Shown piece after piece: positions 22,787 to 33,064 of a stretch of 64,000 bases of DNA. Position 1 is the stretch's first letter. Each line of letters opens with the position of its first letter. Location: assembly GCF_000828715.1 (NCBI RefSeq), contig NZ_AP014583.1, positions 1,362,001 through 1,426,000 on the forward strand. Reading direction: 5' to 3'. Under the pieces are notes generated by a model, which did no database searches, was not told where the DNA came from, and worked only from the letters and a program-made list of their open reading frames with translations. The translations under genes and the position numbers were made by a program. The DNA is from Winogradskyella sp. PG-2 (GTDB lineage Bacteria > Bacteroidota > Bacteroidia > Flavobacteriales > Flavobacteriaceae).

Positions 22787-24187
22787 TTAAACAGGTCTCT
22801 CTATACTAAAAGCCTTAATTTTTGAAGCTAATGTGGTTGGTGGCAGTTGAAGTAGTTCTGCGGCGCCATTTTTCCCAGATATCTTCCAACGTGTCTCCTT
22901 AAGTGCTTTTAATATGTTCTCTTTCTCTATATCCTGTAATGCTCTGGTTGTATAAATTTTATTAAGCGGGAGTTCTTCTGAAGACTTAGAATTTATAGAA
23001 GAATTAGGTACTATGGTTTTTAAGTTAATTGAGCCGTCTTGAGAGACAATAATGGCACGTTCTAATAAATTTTGAAGTTCTCTAACGTTTCCAGGCCATT
23101 CATAAGATAGCAGAAGTGCTTTATCACTTTTAGATAAACTCTCAATTGGTTTGCTGAGTTTTTTTGAAAAATGACGAATCATTTCTTCTGCGATTAAACA
23201 AACATCATTACCTCTATCCCTTAAGGCTGGGACGTCTATAGGAAAGACATTTAATCTATAATATAAATCCTCTCTAAATTTCCCTTCTGCTGAATGTTGT
23301 AATAAGTTTCTATGAGTTGCTGCTATAATACGAACATCGACTTTAATTGTTTCTGAGCTTCCAACAGGGTCAAATTCACCTTCTTGAATAACCCTTAACA
23401 ACTTTGGCTGAAGATCAATTGGCATTTCACCGATTTCATCTAAAAAAATTGTGCCCTTATCTGCTAATAAAAAACGGCCTTTTCTATCTGCTGAAGCGCC
23501 AATAAACGCTCCCTTTTTATGTCCAAATAATTCGCTTTCGATTAAGTTTGCTGGAATAGCACTAAAATTAATTCTGATTAAAGGTTTGTCGCTTCGATTA
23601 CTTGCGTCATGTATGGCTCTGGAAACTAATTCTTTTCCTGTACCTGTTTCTCCGTTTATTAATACTGTAGCATCCGTTGGGGCAACATGCTTAACAAGAT
23701 CTAAAACGTTTTGCATTTTTATGTCTTCAGCAATAATACCGTAACTACCCGTTAGTTCTTTTATTTCCTCTTCTAGATATTCTGTCTGTTTGGTTAAAAA
23801 ACTAATCTCATTTTCGGCGCTAAGTCGTTCTTCTATATCTCTAAGTATTAAAGTGTAAAAGGTTTCTTTTTCATTTCCATACTTACTTATGGTGCCTTCA
23901 TTTAAAGTCTCTTTTTCGTTAGAACCAATTACCTTTATAATATTTGGAATATAGTTATCAATACCTTTATTAGTGTTTTCTAAACCTTTATCAACTATTG
24001 ATTCAATTAGACTTGCACTTTCTTCAGCTAAGAAATACAACACATTGCGTTGTAAAGCATCATCATTTTCAAGTAAAATATTGGCAGAAAGATTGGTTAA
24101 TACAATTTTATAATTACTATCAAACATAATTATGGCATCCATTGCGCCTTGTATAAGTCCGGCCATTTTTGAATTGGCCAATTCCAA
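22787..24187 (-). CDS. PAS/AAA+ sigma-54-type transcriptional activator (downstream half of a split gene)
   Basis: The 466-residue segment has a PAS-like sensor (about 8-115), a coiled coil and a sigma-54 AAA+ domain (Walker A GETGTGKE, FLDEIGEMP, R-finger region). A Fis-type helix-turn-helix closes it (NGAAELLQLPPTTLASKIK). The sigma-54 contact loop reads GAFIGA, with Ile where GAFTGA is nearly invariant. The first possible starts are TTG 24187 or ATG 24166, with no clear ribosome site. The frame runs without a break, except one TAA, into the cNMP-binding segment just upstream. The two are probably one ~615-residue protein. I keep them separate because the sequence as given encodes a stop. 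Confidence 0.8.
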   Translation of the reverse strand: MELANSKMAGLIQGAMDAIIMFDSNYKIVLTNLSANILLENDDALQRNVLYFLAEESASLIESIVDKGLENTNKGIDNYIPNIIKVIGSNEKETLNEGTISKYGNEKETFYTLILRDIEERLSAENEISFLTKQTEYLEEEIKELTGSYGIIAEDIKMQNVLDLVKHVAPTDATVLINGETGTGKELVSRAIHDASNRSDKPLIRINFSAIPANLIESELFGHKKGAFIGASADRKGRFLLADKGTIFLDEIGEMPIDLQPKLLRVIQEGEFDPVGSSETIKVDVRIIAATHRNLLQHSAEGKFREDLYYRLNVFPIDVPALRDRGNDVCLIAEEMIRHFSKKLSKPIESLSKSDKALLLSYEWPGNVRELQNLLERAIIVSQDGSINLKTIVPNSSINSKSSEELPLNKIYTTRALQDIEKENILKALKETRWKISGKNGAAELLQLPPTTLASKIKAFSIERPV

Positions 24188-24214
24188 TGCTTGTTTAGAA
24201 TTGGATAGATTTTC

Positions 24215-24637
24215 TTAAATAGCATCAATATCTCTATGACGTTTAATAAGTACGGTTAAAATACCCAAGGAAAAACCGCTGTCATTAGCAATGACCTTTA
24301 AAAAACTATCTCGTTCAATTTTTAAAAGCGTCGACCTTTCTAAAGTTGAAACTGCCGCTGAGCGTTTTTCGTCATCAATTAAAGCATACTCACCGAAACA
24401 TTCTCCCTTTTGCATCGTACTGAAAATGTAATTGTTTTCATGAATTTTCACGCTTCCTTCAACAATTACATACATTGAGTCACCTTCATCTCCTTTTTTA
24501 AAAATATTTTCATTTTTCCCAAAACTTTCCTCCTTAAGCCCTATACACAAGTGTTTTAATGAAGCTTCTTTTACCTCAGTAAAAAAGGGGACTTTAGATA
24601 AAAAGTTAATAAAATCTTCCTGTTTGGATTTAGACAT
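24215..24637 (-). CDS. Cyclic-nucleotide-binding domain protein (upstream half of a split gene)
   Basis: The 140-residue product is a single cNMP-binding beta-roll (KVPFFTEV, GDSMYVIVEGSVKI, GECFGEYALIDDEKRSA) with no DNA-binding domain of its own. It ends at a TAA at 24215-24217. The same frame continues as ENLSNSKQALELANSK, a helical linker leading into the PAS/AAA+ segment. One base change in the TAA would make a fusion in which a nucleotide or redox signal controls a sigma-54 activator. The gene is divergent from an adenylate-cyclase-like gene, an apt neighbour. Confidence 0.8.
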   Translation of the reverse strand: MSKSKQEDFINFLSKVPFFTEVKEASLKHLCIGLKEESFGKNENIFKKGDEGDSMYVIVEGSVKIHENNYIFSTMQKGECFGEYALIDDEKRSAAVSTLERSTLLKIERDSFLKVIANDSGFSLGILTVLIKRHRDIDAI

Positions 24638-24749
24638 AGTAATGCGAATACAGAGATAAAGATATTAATTATTATTCCGGAATTAATAAACAATTTTACC
24701 ACAAAACAATTTTAATTAATTTAATATCACCTAACATAGTTAATCCAAA

Positions 24750-26626
24750 ATGTCACAGCAAAGCTTTTAGCCGCAATAATGTTTACAGATATTGAAGACT
24801 ACACAGCTTTAATGCAGCGTGATGAAAAACAAGCTATTGCAATTAGGAAACGTCATTGCAGAGCATTTGAGATAACCACAGAGGCCTACAATGGTAAAGT
24901 CGTTCAGTATTTTGGTGATGGCACCTTAAGTATCTTTACTAGTAGTGTTGAGGCTGTAAAATGCGCTATAGAATTGCAACGCGCCTTTCTTGAAGCCCCA
25001 AAAATCCCTGTTAGAATCGGTATTCATGTTGGTGACATTTTGTATACAGAAGAAGATATTATTGGCGATGCTGTAAATGTGGCTTCACGAATAGAAGCAT
25101 GCGCTGTATCTGGAAGTGTTCTGGTTTCAGACAAAGTACATGATCAAATTCGAAGTCATCAAGACATTAAAGTTCAATTTTTAGACGCTTACGAACTAAA
25201 AAACGTTGATGAAGCCATGCTAATGTTTACTATTGCAAATGATAATTTAGTGGTCCCAAAACCAGAAGATGTTAAGGGTAAACTAAAAGAAAAACTAAAC
25301 AAGACCAATAGTAAGACTATATCAAAAAAGAAGGCTTTATTTTTAGGAATCTTTGCGCTTGTGTTTTTATGTTCTGCCTTTTTCTCCTACCAATATTTCA
25401 ATAAGCAGAACGACATTTCAAAAGAACTTTCTATAGCTGTTTTACCTTTTGATAACCTAAGCACTGATGATGATGCTGAAATTTTTAGAGATGGCATTAC
25501 AGAGGATATACTAACTCAACTGTCTAAGTTGAAAGAGTTGCGCGTTATTTCCAGAACTTCTGTAATGCAATACAAGGACACAGAAAAGACTATCCCGGAG
25601 ATTGCTGAAGAATTAGGAGTTTCTTATGTTTTAGAGGGAAGTATTCGTAAATATGGTAACGACCTAAGAATAACCGCTCAATCGATTGATGCTTCTGCAG
25701 ATGAGCATTTATGGGCTGAAAATTATGATAAAACACTTACAGACATCTTCAATCTACAGACCGAAGTGTCAAACGAAATTGTTAAAGCTTTAGAGATTAA
25801 TCTTTCTTTTGAAGAACAACAGCAATTGGCAGTTGTACCAACTAAAAATATTGAAGCTTTTAAATTGTTTCTAAAAGGGCGAGATGAAGCTGATAAGAGA
25901 AATAAAGAAAGTATAGCAAACAGTATCCTACTTTATAAAGAGACTATTGCATTAGACCCTAATTATGCTGAAGCCTATGCAGAAATTGCTAATTCTATAT
26001 ATCTTGAAGCGTATTATTCTAATCGCCATGCTGATGAGGCCTCAAAATTAGCAAATGAATACTTAGTAAAGGCTGAGAAAATAAATGATAAAACCTCTAG
26101 AATATACTCTGTAAGAGGTGTTATAAATAATTACCAAGGTAATCATGAAGGTGCTGTAAAGGCTTTTGAAAGAGCCATTGAGCTTTCCCCTAATGATCTT
26201 ACGGCTAGATACCAATATTCAACATTTTTCTTTTATACAGGTCAAACAGAGAAGCAGATAGAGCAAGCCGAGATTGCTTATCGCTTAGACCCACTTTCAT
26301 TTCCTATTGCTAATAGTTATTTTAACGCATTACTAACTAACAAAGAGTTTGACAGGGCACAAAACCTTATAGATAAAATTCAAGCCCGAAACGACGGTAA
26401 TAATCAATTTGTGATTAACAGGTCATACTTTAGATTATACATGGATCAAAAAAAGTATAAAAAGACCATTCCATATTTAAAGAAAACAGATAGTGTGTTG
26501 TTTTATTTAGATACATTAAGAAACAAACTGACTCGCAGACTTGTACAAGAACACGACACCTATTTTAATTATCTTCAAGAGAATGAGCATTTTAAAGAAA
26601 TTTTAAAAATGCATGGGATAGATTAA
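24750..26626 (+). CDS. Class III adenylate/guanylate cyclase with TolB-like and TPR domains
   Basis: The cyclase domain is at the N-terminus (IMFTDIEDYTALM, VVQYFGDGTLSIF, VRIGIHVGDI). Then come one transmembrane helix (about residue 200), a FlgO/TolB-like domain starting SIAVLPFDNLS, and TPR repeats to residue ~620. The uninterrupted frame only starts cleanly at ATG 24779. ATG 24750 gives the expected start MSQQKLLAAIMFTDIE if the A-run at 24760-24762 had four A instead of three. I mark the gene from 24750 and treat the missing base as a frameshift. It likely makes cAMP, perhaps for the divergent cNMP-binding protein. Confidence 0.8.
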
Positions 26627-26636
26627 AGAAAGAAGA

Positions 26637-28532
26637 CTATAATCTCTTATCTATAATTTCTTGCACAACATCAGGGTTTAACAAAGTAGATGTGTCTCCT
26701 AAATTTGAAATTTCATTCGTTGCAATCTTACGTAAAATACGCCTCATAATTTTACCACTTCTTGTTTTTGGTAAACTGCTTACAAATTGAATTTTATCTG
26801 GCTTTGCAATTGGCCCAATAGTTTCGGTAACCTTATTTCTAATTGTTTGCAATAAATTTTCAGAAGCATCAAAGCGGTCATATAATATAACATAAGCATA
26901 AAGTGCATTCCCCTTAACATCATGTTGAAATCCAACAACAGCGCTTTCTACTACAGCTTCATGTTCATTAATTGCATTTTCTATTGGAGCAGTTCCTAGA
27001 TTATGACCAGAAACAATGACAACGTCATCAACTCTTCCTGTAATTCGATAATTTCCATTTTCATCGCGCAATGCCCCATCTCCAGGAAAATACAAACCCT
27101 CGTATGCAGTAAAATATACGTCTTTATAACGCTTATGATTACCATAAATAGTTCTTGCGATTGAAGGCCATGGCTGTTTAATTGCTAAAATGCCCTCGGC
27201 TTCTTTAGTTTTAATTTCACCACCTTTGTTATCTAGTAATATTGGCGAAACACCAATCATTGGCAAAGTAGCATAGGTTTTTTTTTGACGCGTTACGCCT
27301 GCTAAAGAAGAAATTAATATACCTCCTGTTTCTGTTTGCCACCAAGTATCTACTATTGGACAATTCCCTTTTCCAACATGCTTGTTATACCAGCGCCATG
27401 CTTCTTCGTTAATAGGCTCTCCAACCGTTCCTAGCGTTTTTAGTTGGGATAGGTCGTGCTTATTTACAAGGTCTATAGGGTGCTTTGCGAGCGCTCTAAT
27501 TGCAGTAGGAGCTGTATAAAATTGATTTACTTTATGCTTTTCACAAATACCCCAAAAGCGTCCGTAATCTGGATAACTTGGAACACCTTCAAACATTACA
27601 GTTGTTGCGCCTGAACTCAATGGACCATAGACAATATAACTATGACCTGTAATCCACCCAATATCTGCAGAACACCAATATACATCTCCTTCTTCATATT
27701 GAAATACATTTTGAAATGTATATGCTGTATAAACCATATATCCGCCACAAGTATGCACCATTCCTTTTGGTTTTCCTGTAGAACCCGAAGTATATAATAT
27801 AAAAAGCATGTCTTCTGCCTCCATAACCTCGGCCTTACAGAAGTCATCTGCATTTTTAATTGCCTCATGCCACCAAACATCATTTCCTCCCCAATTAACA
27901 TCTTGCCCCGTTCTTTTATAGACAATGGTTTTCTCTATTGTTGGGCAGAATTTTAAAGCTTCATCTGCAATATCTTTTAAAGGTGTAATTTTATTTCCTC
28001 TATAACTCCCGTCTGTAGTTAGTAGTAATTTACAAGAAGCATCATTTATTCTTGCGGCTAATGCTTTTGAAGAAAACCCTGCAAAAACAACTGAATGAAC
28101 AGCGCCTATTCTCGCGCAAGCTAACACAGCAACTGTTAACTCCAATATCATAGGCATATAAATACAAACGCGATCTCCTTTTTCAACATTATAAGACTTT
28201 AAAACATTAGCAAATTTGGATACTCTTCTATGTAGCTCTTTATAAGTTATATGTAGTGCTTCATCTTTAGGGTCATTGGGTTCCCAAATTATTGCAACTT
28301 GATCTCCTTTGGTTTTTAAATGCCTATCCAAACAATTCTCGGTAATATTTAGCTTTCCTCCTTCAAACCATTTTGTTTCTGGTTTTAACCAATTATACTC
28401 TAAAACCGAATCCCATTTTCTTTTCCAAACAAAATGCTCTGCAATAGAAGCCCAAAAAGATTCAGGATTTTCTAAACTATATAAATATGCCTTTTCGTAA
28501 TCTTTTTGCGTACTTATCTTAGGTAGATTCAT
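26637..28532 (-). CDS. acs: Acetate-CoA ligase (AMP-forming)
   Basis: The 631-residue protein has the adenylation core (YTSGSTGKPKGMVH) and the middle motif DTWWQTETGG. The C-terminal TRSGKIMRRIL holds the lysine that is acetylated in regulated Acs enzymes. It activates acetate to acetyl-CoA through acetyl-AMP. Its ATG overlaps the TGA of the preceding 110-residue gene by four bases (ATGA), so the two are coupled. The gene is the last in the long minus-strand aminosugar array and may recover acetate freed from GlcNAc. Confidence 0.95.
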   Translation of the reverse strand: MNLPKISTQKDYEKAYLYSLENPESFWASIAEHFVWKRKWDSVLEYNWLKPETKWFEGGKLNITENCLDRHLKTKGDQVAIIWEPNDPKDEALHITYKELHRRVSKFANVLKSYNVEKGDRVCIYMPMILELTVAVLACARIGAVHSVVFAGFSSKALAARINDASCKLLLTTDGSYRGNKITPLKDIADEALKFCPTIEKTIVYKRTGQDVNWGGNDVWWHEAIKNADDFCKAEVMEAEDMLFILYTSGSTGKPKGMVHTCGGYMVYTAYTFQNVFQYEEGDVYWCSADIGWITGHSYIVYGPLSSGATTVMFEGVPSYPDYGRFWGICEKHKVNQFYTAPTAIRALAKHPIDLVNKHDLSQLKTLGTVGEPINEEAWRWYNKHVGKGNCPIVDTWWQTETGGILISSLAGVTRQKKTYATLPMIGVSPILLDNKGGEIKTKEAEGILAIKQPWPSIARTIYGNHKRYKDVYFTAYEGLYFPGDGALRDENGNYRITGRVDDVVIVSGHNLGTAPIENAINEHEAVVESAVVGFQHDVKGNALYAYVILYDRFDASENLLQTIRNKVTETIGPIAKPDKIQFVSSLPKTRSGKIMRRILRKIATNEISNLGDTSTLLNPDVVQEIIDKRL

Positions 28533-28861
28533 AATTTCACAATTGGTTTAAAATAGATTCTTTCTATTTGATTGTATATTGAAATTATTTGATTACCAAT
28601 AGTATTCATTATGCTTAAGTCTTTACTTTTAATATTGATTTCTATTAAAATATCTTTTTTTCTTTCTTTAATCGTTTTAATACTAAGCTTACCTTTTGGG
28701 AAAAACACTTCTAAACCGTTCGCTTCATCTTGAAGATATAAATCAAACTCTCCGCTAGTCCAATTTAAAAGTTTACTATATAATTGCTTATCTATAATAG
28801 ATTCTCTTTGAGTCCAGTGGTGATAAGAATTTTTAAATGAAGTATTCATTTCTTTCGTCAT
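28529..28861 (-). CDS. Small unknown protein coupled to acs
   Basis: The 110-residue protein is soluble, with no signal peptide or membrane segment. It mixes a helical N-terminus (YHHWTQRESIIDKQLYSKLL) with beta-prone middle and end parts. I do not recognise a family. Its stop overlaps the acs start (ATGA) and it begins 18 bp after the VCBS lipoprotein gene, which supports membership in the same transcript. A regulatory or accessory role for Acs is possible but is only an inference from position. Confidence 0.6.
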   Translation of the reverse strand: MTKEMNTSFKNSYHHWTQRESIIDKQLYSKLLNWTSGEFDLYLQDEANGLEVFFPKGKLSIKTIKERKKDILIEINIKSKDLSIMNTIGNQIISIYNQIERIYFKPIVKL

Positions 28862-28879
28862 AATAATACAGTGTGTCTT

Positions 28880-31800
28880 TTATGTCTGATTTTTTAGTCT
28901 TAGTATTTTTAATGAATCATTTTTATTCATAATTATAAAATGTACTTGATCATTGATTACAATCTTTTTAATAGTTTTTGCTTCACTATTATTAAAATAA
29001 CTAGCATCATTTATAAACTTGAAATCATCATCATCCCCCCCTAGCAAGACATAGTTCTTTGAAGCATCATAACGAATAGTTTCTACCTCAGCATCAAACA
29101 CATTACCCACACCAAAAATGTCTATATGACCGTCATTATTAAGGTCATGTGTTTCTATACTTAAAGTAGGGCTAAATTGAGCGTGCTTGGGTAGATTTTC
29201 AATCTCAAAATGACCATCTCCTTTGTTTCTTAAAATAATTGATTGGAAATGAAAAGCTGTTAGATGTGTTGCCTTGCTCAATTCGTTTTCACCATAAATA
29301 TCAATAATACTTGAAGCTGCGAATTCTTTATAAGTCTTGATTTTGTAATTTATGAATGCATTTTGTTCTGAAGAACATTGCTTACCCCTGACGGGAATTA
29401 ACTCTCCGGTTTTTGACACTTTACTAAGAATTATATCTATAGATGTGTTATCGTCAAAATCATCTGCATAGACATGAAGTGGTTTTTCTTTGCCTGGATG
29501 AAACTTATTGTTTTCACCCCAATTTCCTATAACGTAGTCCTTAAGCCCATCTTTATTTAAATCTACTTCTTTGATGGTTTGATACCAACCGTTTAAATCT
29601 TTTAATTCTTGTAGTTCTCGCTTTTGGAAATTAGAATTATCATTTTGAAATATGGTAATGGACATCCATTCCCCAACGATTATAAGGTCTGCATCACCAT
29701 CGTTATCATAATCAGTAAAAACAGCCTCATTTACCATTTCTAATTCTGATATCTCACTAATACGGTCAGAGGTAACATCTATAAATTTGCCATTTTGGTT
29801 TTCAAGTAAATATGATTTGTCTGATAGTGGATACATTCCATGTTTCACTCTACCCCCAACGAAAATGTCCATATCTCCATCATTATCGTAATCTGCACTA
29901 GTAATACCTTTAGTGTTAGAGAAAATGTTCGGTAATTTATTTGATTTTTTAAATCTTCCTTTCCCGTCATTTATGTAAAGTCTATCTTGTAATAACGGGC
30001 TGTTTTGCTCTATTTCATAACCGCCAGATGTAACATAAAGGTCAAGGTCGTTATCATTATCAATGTCAATAAATCTAGCATTAGTGTCTTCATATATTTT
30101 ATCAGATTCAAACAAAGCTTCATTACTGCCTTCAAATTGTCCGTCATTTTTTTGAATAAAAAGAGATGCTTTTTCATTTTTAGAATTCCCTACAAAAAAA
30201 TCATCTAAACCATCATTATTAATATCGGCAACAGTCATAGGGCTGCTAACTTCTGATTGCTTTTGAGGCAGTAATAGTTGCAAATTAAAATCGTCAAACT
30301 TATTTTCTACTTGTTCATAGTCTATTCCGATTGTGATTGGGTCTATTGCTTCAAACAGGGTGTTCGATTTTATTTTTTGATTCTTAGAGGTTATTGCATT
30401 CTTATAGTTTAGACTTAGACTTCTGTTAGCCTCAACAACGGTGATTAGTTGTTGCTTTCTATTTGGCCAGGTTACCTTTACACTATCAATTTTTGTTCTT
30501 TCCTCTAACCCAAAATGTAACTTATTGGTTACTGATGATTGATAACCTCTACCAACAAAAAGTGTCTTAGATTGTTGTAGCCCCCCTGAGTAAATGTTAA
30601 CTGTTGTCCCTATTCCATAAGGATTGTTATCTGGACCTTTAAAAGAAAATGTGATATAATTATTGTTTGTATTGTTTCTGTAAATAGAGGCTTCCTCAGA
30701 TTGATTGTTAATAATTAGGTCTAAATCGCCATCATTATCTAAATCGGCATATACTGCTCCACAAGAATTAATCTCAGCGTCTAATCCCCATTTTTTTGAG
30801 TTGTTGGTAAAGGTTAAGTCTTTGTTATTTCTAAACGCATAGTTGCTCAGTTTCGTAGACGGCATCATATTAATGGCTTCATCTAAGGATACTTTTTTAC
30901 GGTTTTGAATATTAGCTTTCATCTGATTTCTAAAATCTTGATTCGAAAGGTCATTTTCAATACCATTAGTGATAAATAAGTCATTAAAACCATCGTTATC
31001 AAAATCTGCAATTAAAGGAGCCCAACTCCAATCGGTTTTAGCGATTCCAGCCAATTGCCCTATCTCACTAAAAGTACTATTATCATTATTAAGCTGTAAA
31101 ATGTTAGACATGTACTGATGGTGATACCCAGCACTGACTAATAAATTAAAGTTTTCTGTGCTCATTGCTGCCATATTCTCCTTACTACGAATATGATCTT
31201 CTGCCAACATATCTAAAACAATTAAATCAGGTTTTAAGTCGTTATTGATGTCTGCAAAATCTGACCCCATACTATTAGTAGAAATATGTTTAAAATAGCT
31301 TAGTATCTCATCTTTAAATTTACCGTTTCCTTGATTGATATAAAGAAAATCAGGCTCTAAAAAATCGTTAGCTACATAAATGTCTAAGAAATTGTCATTG
31401 TTAAAGTCTCCTATAGAAGCACTAAGTCCCCAAGCTTTATTTTCTATACCAGCCTCTTTTGTAATGTTGGAAAAATGATTGCCATCATTTCTAAATAATT
31501 GATCTGAACTATAAGGTTCCTTAGTTTCTTGTAGTCGTGGATCAATATGTGTGTTATTTCTAAAATCTTGACGATGATTTACCAAATACATGTCTAAATC
31601 ATTATCGTTATCATAATCAAAAAAATAGGCTTGAGTAGAAAACCCAAAATGATCTAAGCCATATTCTGAAGCACTTTCTATAAACGTTTCGTCTTTTTGA
31701 TTAATGTAAAGTCTGTTTTTTCTAAGCTCATGGTTGTTTAAGGATCCCGATTTACACACATAAATATCTAACCACCCGTCGTTATTAATATCTATCATAG

Positions 31801-32158
31801 AAACTCCAGTAGTCCAACCATTATCATCTTCAGTATTGGAATTTGCGGTTATGTCTTTAAACTCTAGACCTCCTTTATTTATATATAGTTTATTGGTTTC
31901 TTGATTTGAAGAAAAATATAAATCATCTAAACCATCATTATTAATATCACCAACCGCTAGACCAGCACCATTATAGATATAGGAATAGTTTAAAAAATTG
32001 AAATAAAGATTCTCGGTTACATTATTTGCAAAGTGAATATTAGTATGATTGTTATCCACTCTTTCAAATAACTTGGCCATAGTGATTTCATTATCAACTT
32101 TAGTACAGCTGCTAAGAATAATAATAAGCAATAAACAAAGATGTTTAGCGTAATGCAT
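28880..32158 (-). CDS. VCBS/FG-GAP repeat lipoprotein with ASPIC/UnbV domain
   Basis: The 1,092-residue protein has a lipoprotein signal with Cys in IILSSCTKVD. Two blocks of FG-GAP/VCBS repeats carry many calcium-loop motifs (DINNDGLDD, DYDNDNDLD, DFDNDGFND). Between them is an ASPIC/UnbV module near 500-580 (GIGTTVNIYSG, VTWPNRKQ). It should be anchored in the outer membrane as a two-propeller surface protein. Such lipoproteins often accompany SusC/SusD genes in flavobacterial glycan loci. The binding partner is unknown. It lies 39 bp after the kinase gene. Confidence 0.85.
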   Translation of the reverse strand: MHYAKHLCLLLIIILSSCTKVDNEITMAKLFERVDNNHTNIHFANNVTENLYFNFLNYSYIYNGAGLAVGDINNDGLDDLYFSSNQETNKLYINKGGLEFKDITANSNTEDDNGWTTGVSMIDINNDGWLDIYVCKSGSLNNHELRKNRLYINQKDETFIESASEYGLDHFGFSTQAYFFDYDNDNDLDMYLVNHRQDFRNNTHIDPRLQETKEPYSSDQLFRNDGNHFSNITKEAGIENKAWGLSASIGDFNNDNFLDIYVANDFLEPDFLYINQGNGKFKDEILSYFKHISTNSMGSDFADINNDLKPDLIVLDMLAEDHIRSKENMAAMSTENFNLLVSAGYHHQYMSNILQLNNDNSTFSEIGQLAGIAKTDWSWAPLIADFDNDGFNDLFITNGIENDLSNQDFRNQMKANIQNRKKVSLDEAINMMPSTKLSNYAFRNNKDLTFTNNSKKWGLDAEINSCGAVYADLDNDGDLDLIINNQSEEASIYRNNTNNNYITFSFKGPDNNPYGIGTTVNIYSGGLQQSKTLFVGRGYQSSVTNKLHFGLEERTKIDSVKVTWPNRKQQLITVVEANRSLSLNYKNAITSKNQKIKSNTLFEAIDPITIGIDYEQVENKFDDFNLQLLLPQKQSEVSSPMTVADINNDGLDDFFVGNSKNEKASLFIQKNDGQFEGSNEALFESDKIYEDTNARFIDIDNDNDLDLYVTSGGYEIEQNSPLLQDRLYINDGKGRFKKSNKLPNIFSNTKGITSADYDNDGDMDIFVGGRVKHGMYPLSDKSYLLENQNGKFIDVTSDRISEISELEMVNEAVFTDYDNDGDADLIIVGEWMSITIFQNDNSNFQKRELQELKDLNGWYQTIKEVDLNKDGLKDYVIGNWGENNKFHPGKEKPLHVYADDFDDNTSIDIILSKVSKTGELIPVRGKQCSSEQNAFINYKIKTYKEFAASSIIDIYGENELSKATHLTAFHFQSIILRNKGDGHFEIENLPKHAQFSPTLSIETHDLNNDGHIDIFGVGNVFDAEVETIRYDASKNYVLLGGDDDDFKFINDASYFNNSEAKTIKKIVINDQVHFIIMNKNDSLKILRLKNQT

Positions 32159-32197
32159 ATTTGTGTATGAGTTTCATAAAATAATTATGATAATAAT

Positions 32198-33052
32198 TTA
32201 ATGCAATTTTTGTGTTTTTATGTGATTTAATAAATTATCTATTGGCCTTCTAATATAATTAGAGCCCTTTAAGCCCCTTCTTTTTAATACTATTTCTATT
32301 TGTTTTTTCCCATGAAATGCTATAGAGCCAACAAAATATAACGGAACCGTTTTTAGTTCTTCTGCGTATTTCATAATATGTTTTTCTACAAAGAGATCCA
32401 TCCCCTCGATTAGTATTTTTTCAATAAAAGGATGATCTAAATTTTCAAATAAAAATCTCGCAAATTCAGCTAAATATTTATTAGGAGTAGAAGATTGATA
32501 TAGTTTTTCAACAACATTCTTTATGTTTAAATTAAACTGTTTTTCAAAAGAAAGCTTTAATTCGTCTGGCATTTCCTTATAGAAATAGGTCCTTAAAAGT
32601 TCTTTTCCAAAATAATTACCACTTCCTTCATCCATTACAATATATCCTAATGACGGGGTCTTTACGTGAACAGAATTACCATCATAAAAACAACAATTTG
32701 AACCAGTACCTAAAATACAAACCACAGCAGGCTCGTTAGTAGTTGCATACACAGCGGCCATAATATCTTCACTTGTTGTGGCATTTGCTTTCTCAAAAAA
32801 TGAGGTTAACACTTTATCTACTTTCTTTTGATTTTTTTTAGTTCCGCAGCCTGCTCCGAAAAAATGTATTGAGGTTACTAGCTCTTTATATTTTATAAGT
32901 TCAATATCATTATTGATAATTGTCTTAAGTGCTTTTTTAGAAAGAATTGCAGGGTTTAAGCCTTTGGTTCGAATTCTTATTGGATTCTCATTTTCATTTT
33001 TATATAAAATCCAGTCGCACTTTGTGGATCCACTATCGGCTATTAATAACAT
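32198..33052 (-). CDS. BadF/BcrA-type kinase, likely N-acetylglucosamine kinase
   Basis: The 284-residue ASKHA-fold protein has the phosphate-1 motif IADSGSTKCDW, the phosphate-2 motif ILGTGSNCC and DEGSGNYFGKELL, typical of the BadF/GlcNAc-kinase family. The context (GH20, NagB fusion, NagP, SusCD) argues for phosphorylation of GlcNAc to GlcNAc-6-phosphate inside the cell. Substrate choice is inferred from neighbours. It lies 13 bp after the LacI-type gene. Confidence 0.82.
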   Translation of the reverse strand: MLLIADSGSTKCDWILYKNENENPIRIRTKGLNPAILSKKALKTIINNDIELIKYKELVTSIHFFGAGCGTKKNQKKVDKVLTSFFEKANATTSEDIMAAVYATTNEPAVVCILGTGSNCCFYDGNSVHVKTPSLGYIVMDEGSGNYFGKELLRTYFYKEMPDELKLSFEKQFNLNIKNVVEKLYQSSTPNKYLAEFARFLFENLDHPFIEKILIEGMDLFVEKHIMKYAEELKTVPLYFVGSIAFHGKKQIEIVLKRRGLKGSNYIRRPIDNLLNHIKTQKLH

Positions 33053-33064
33053 ACTTTTTATTCT

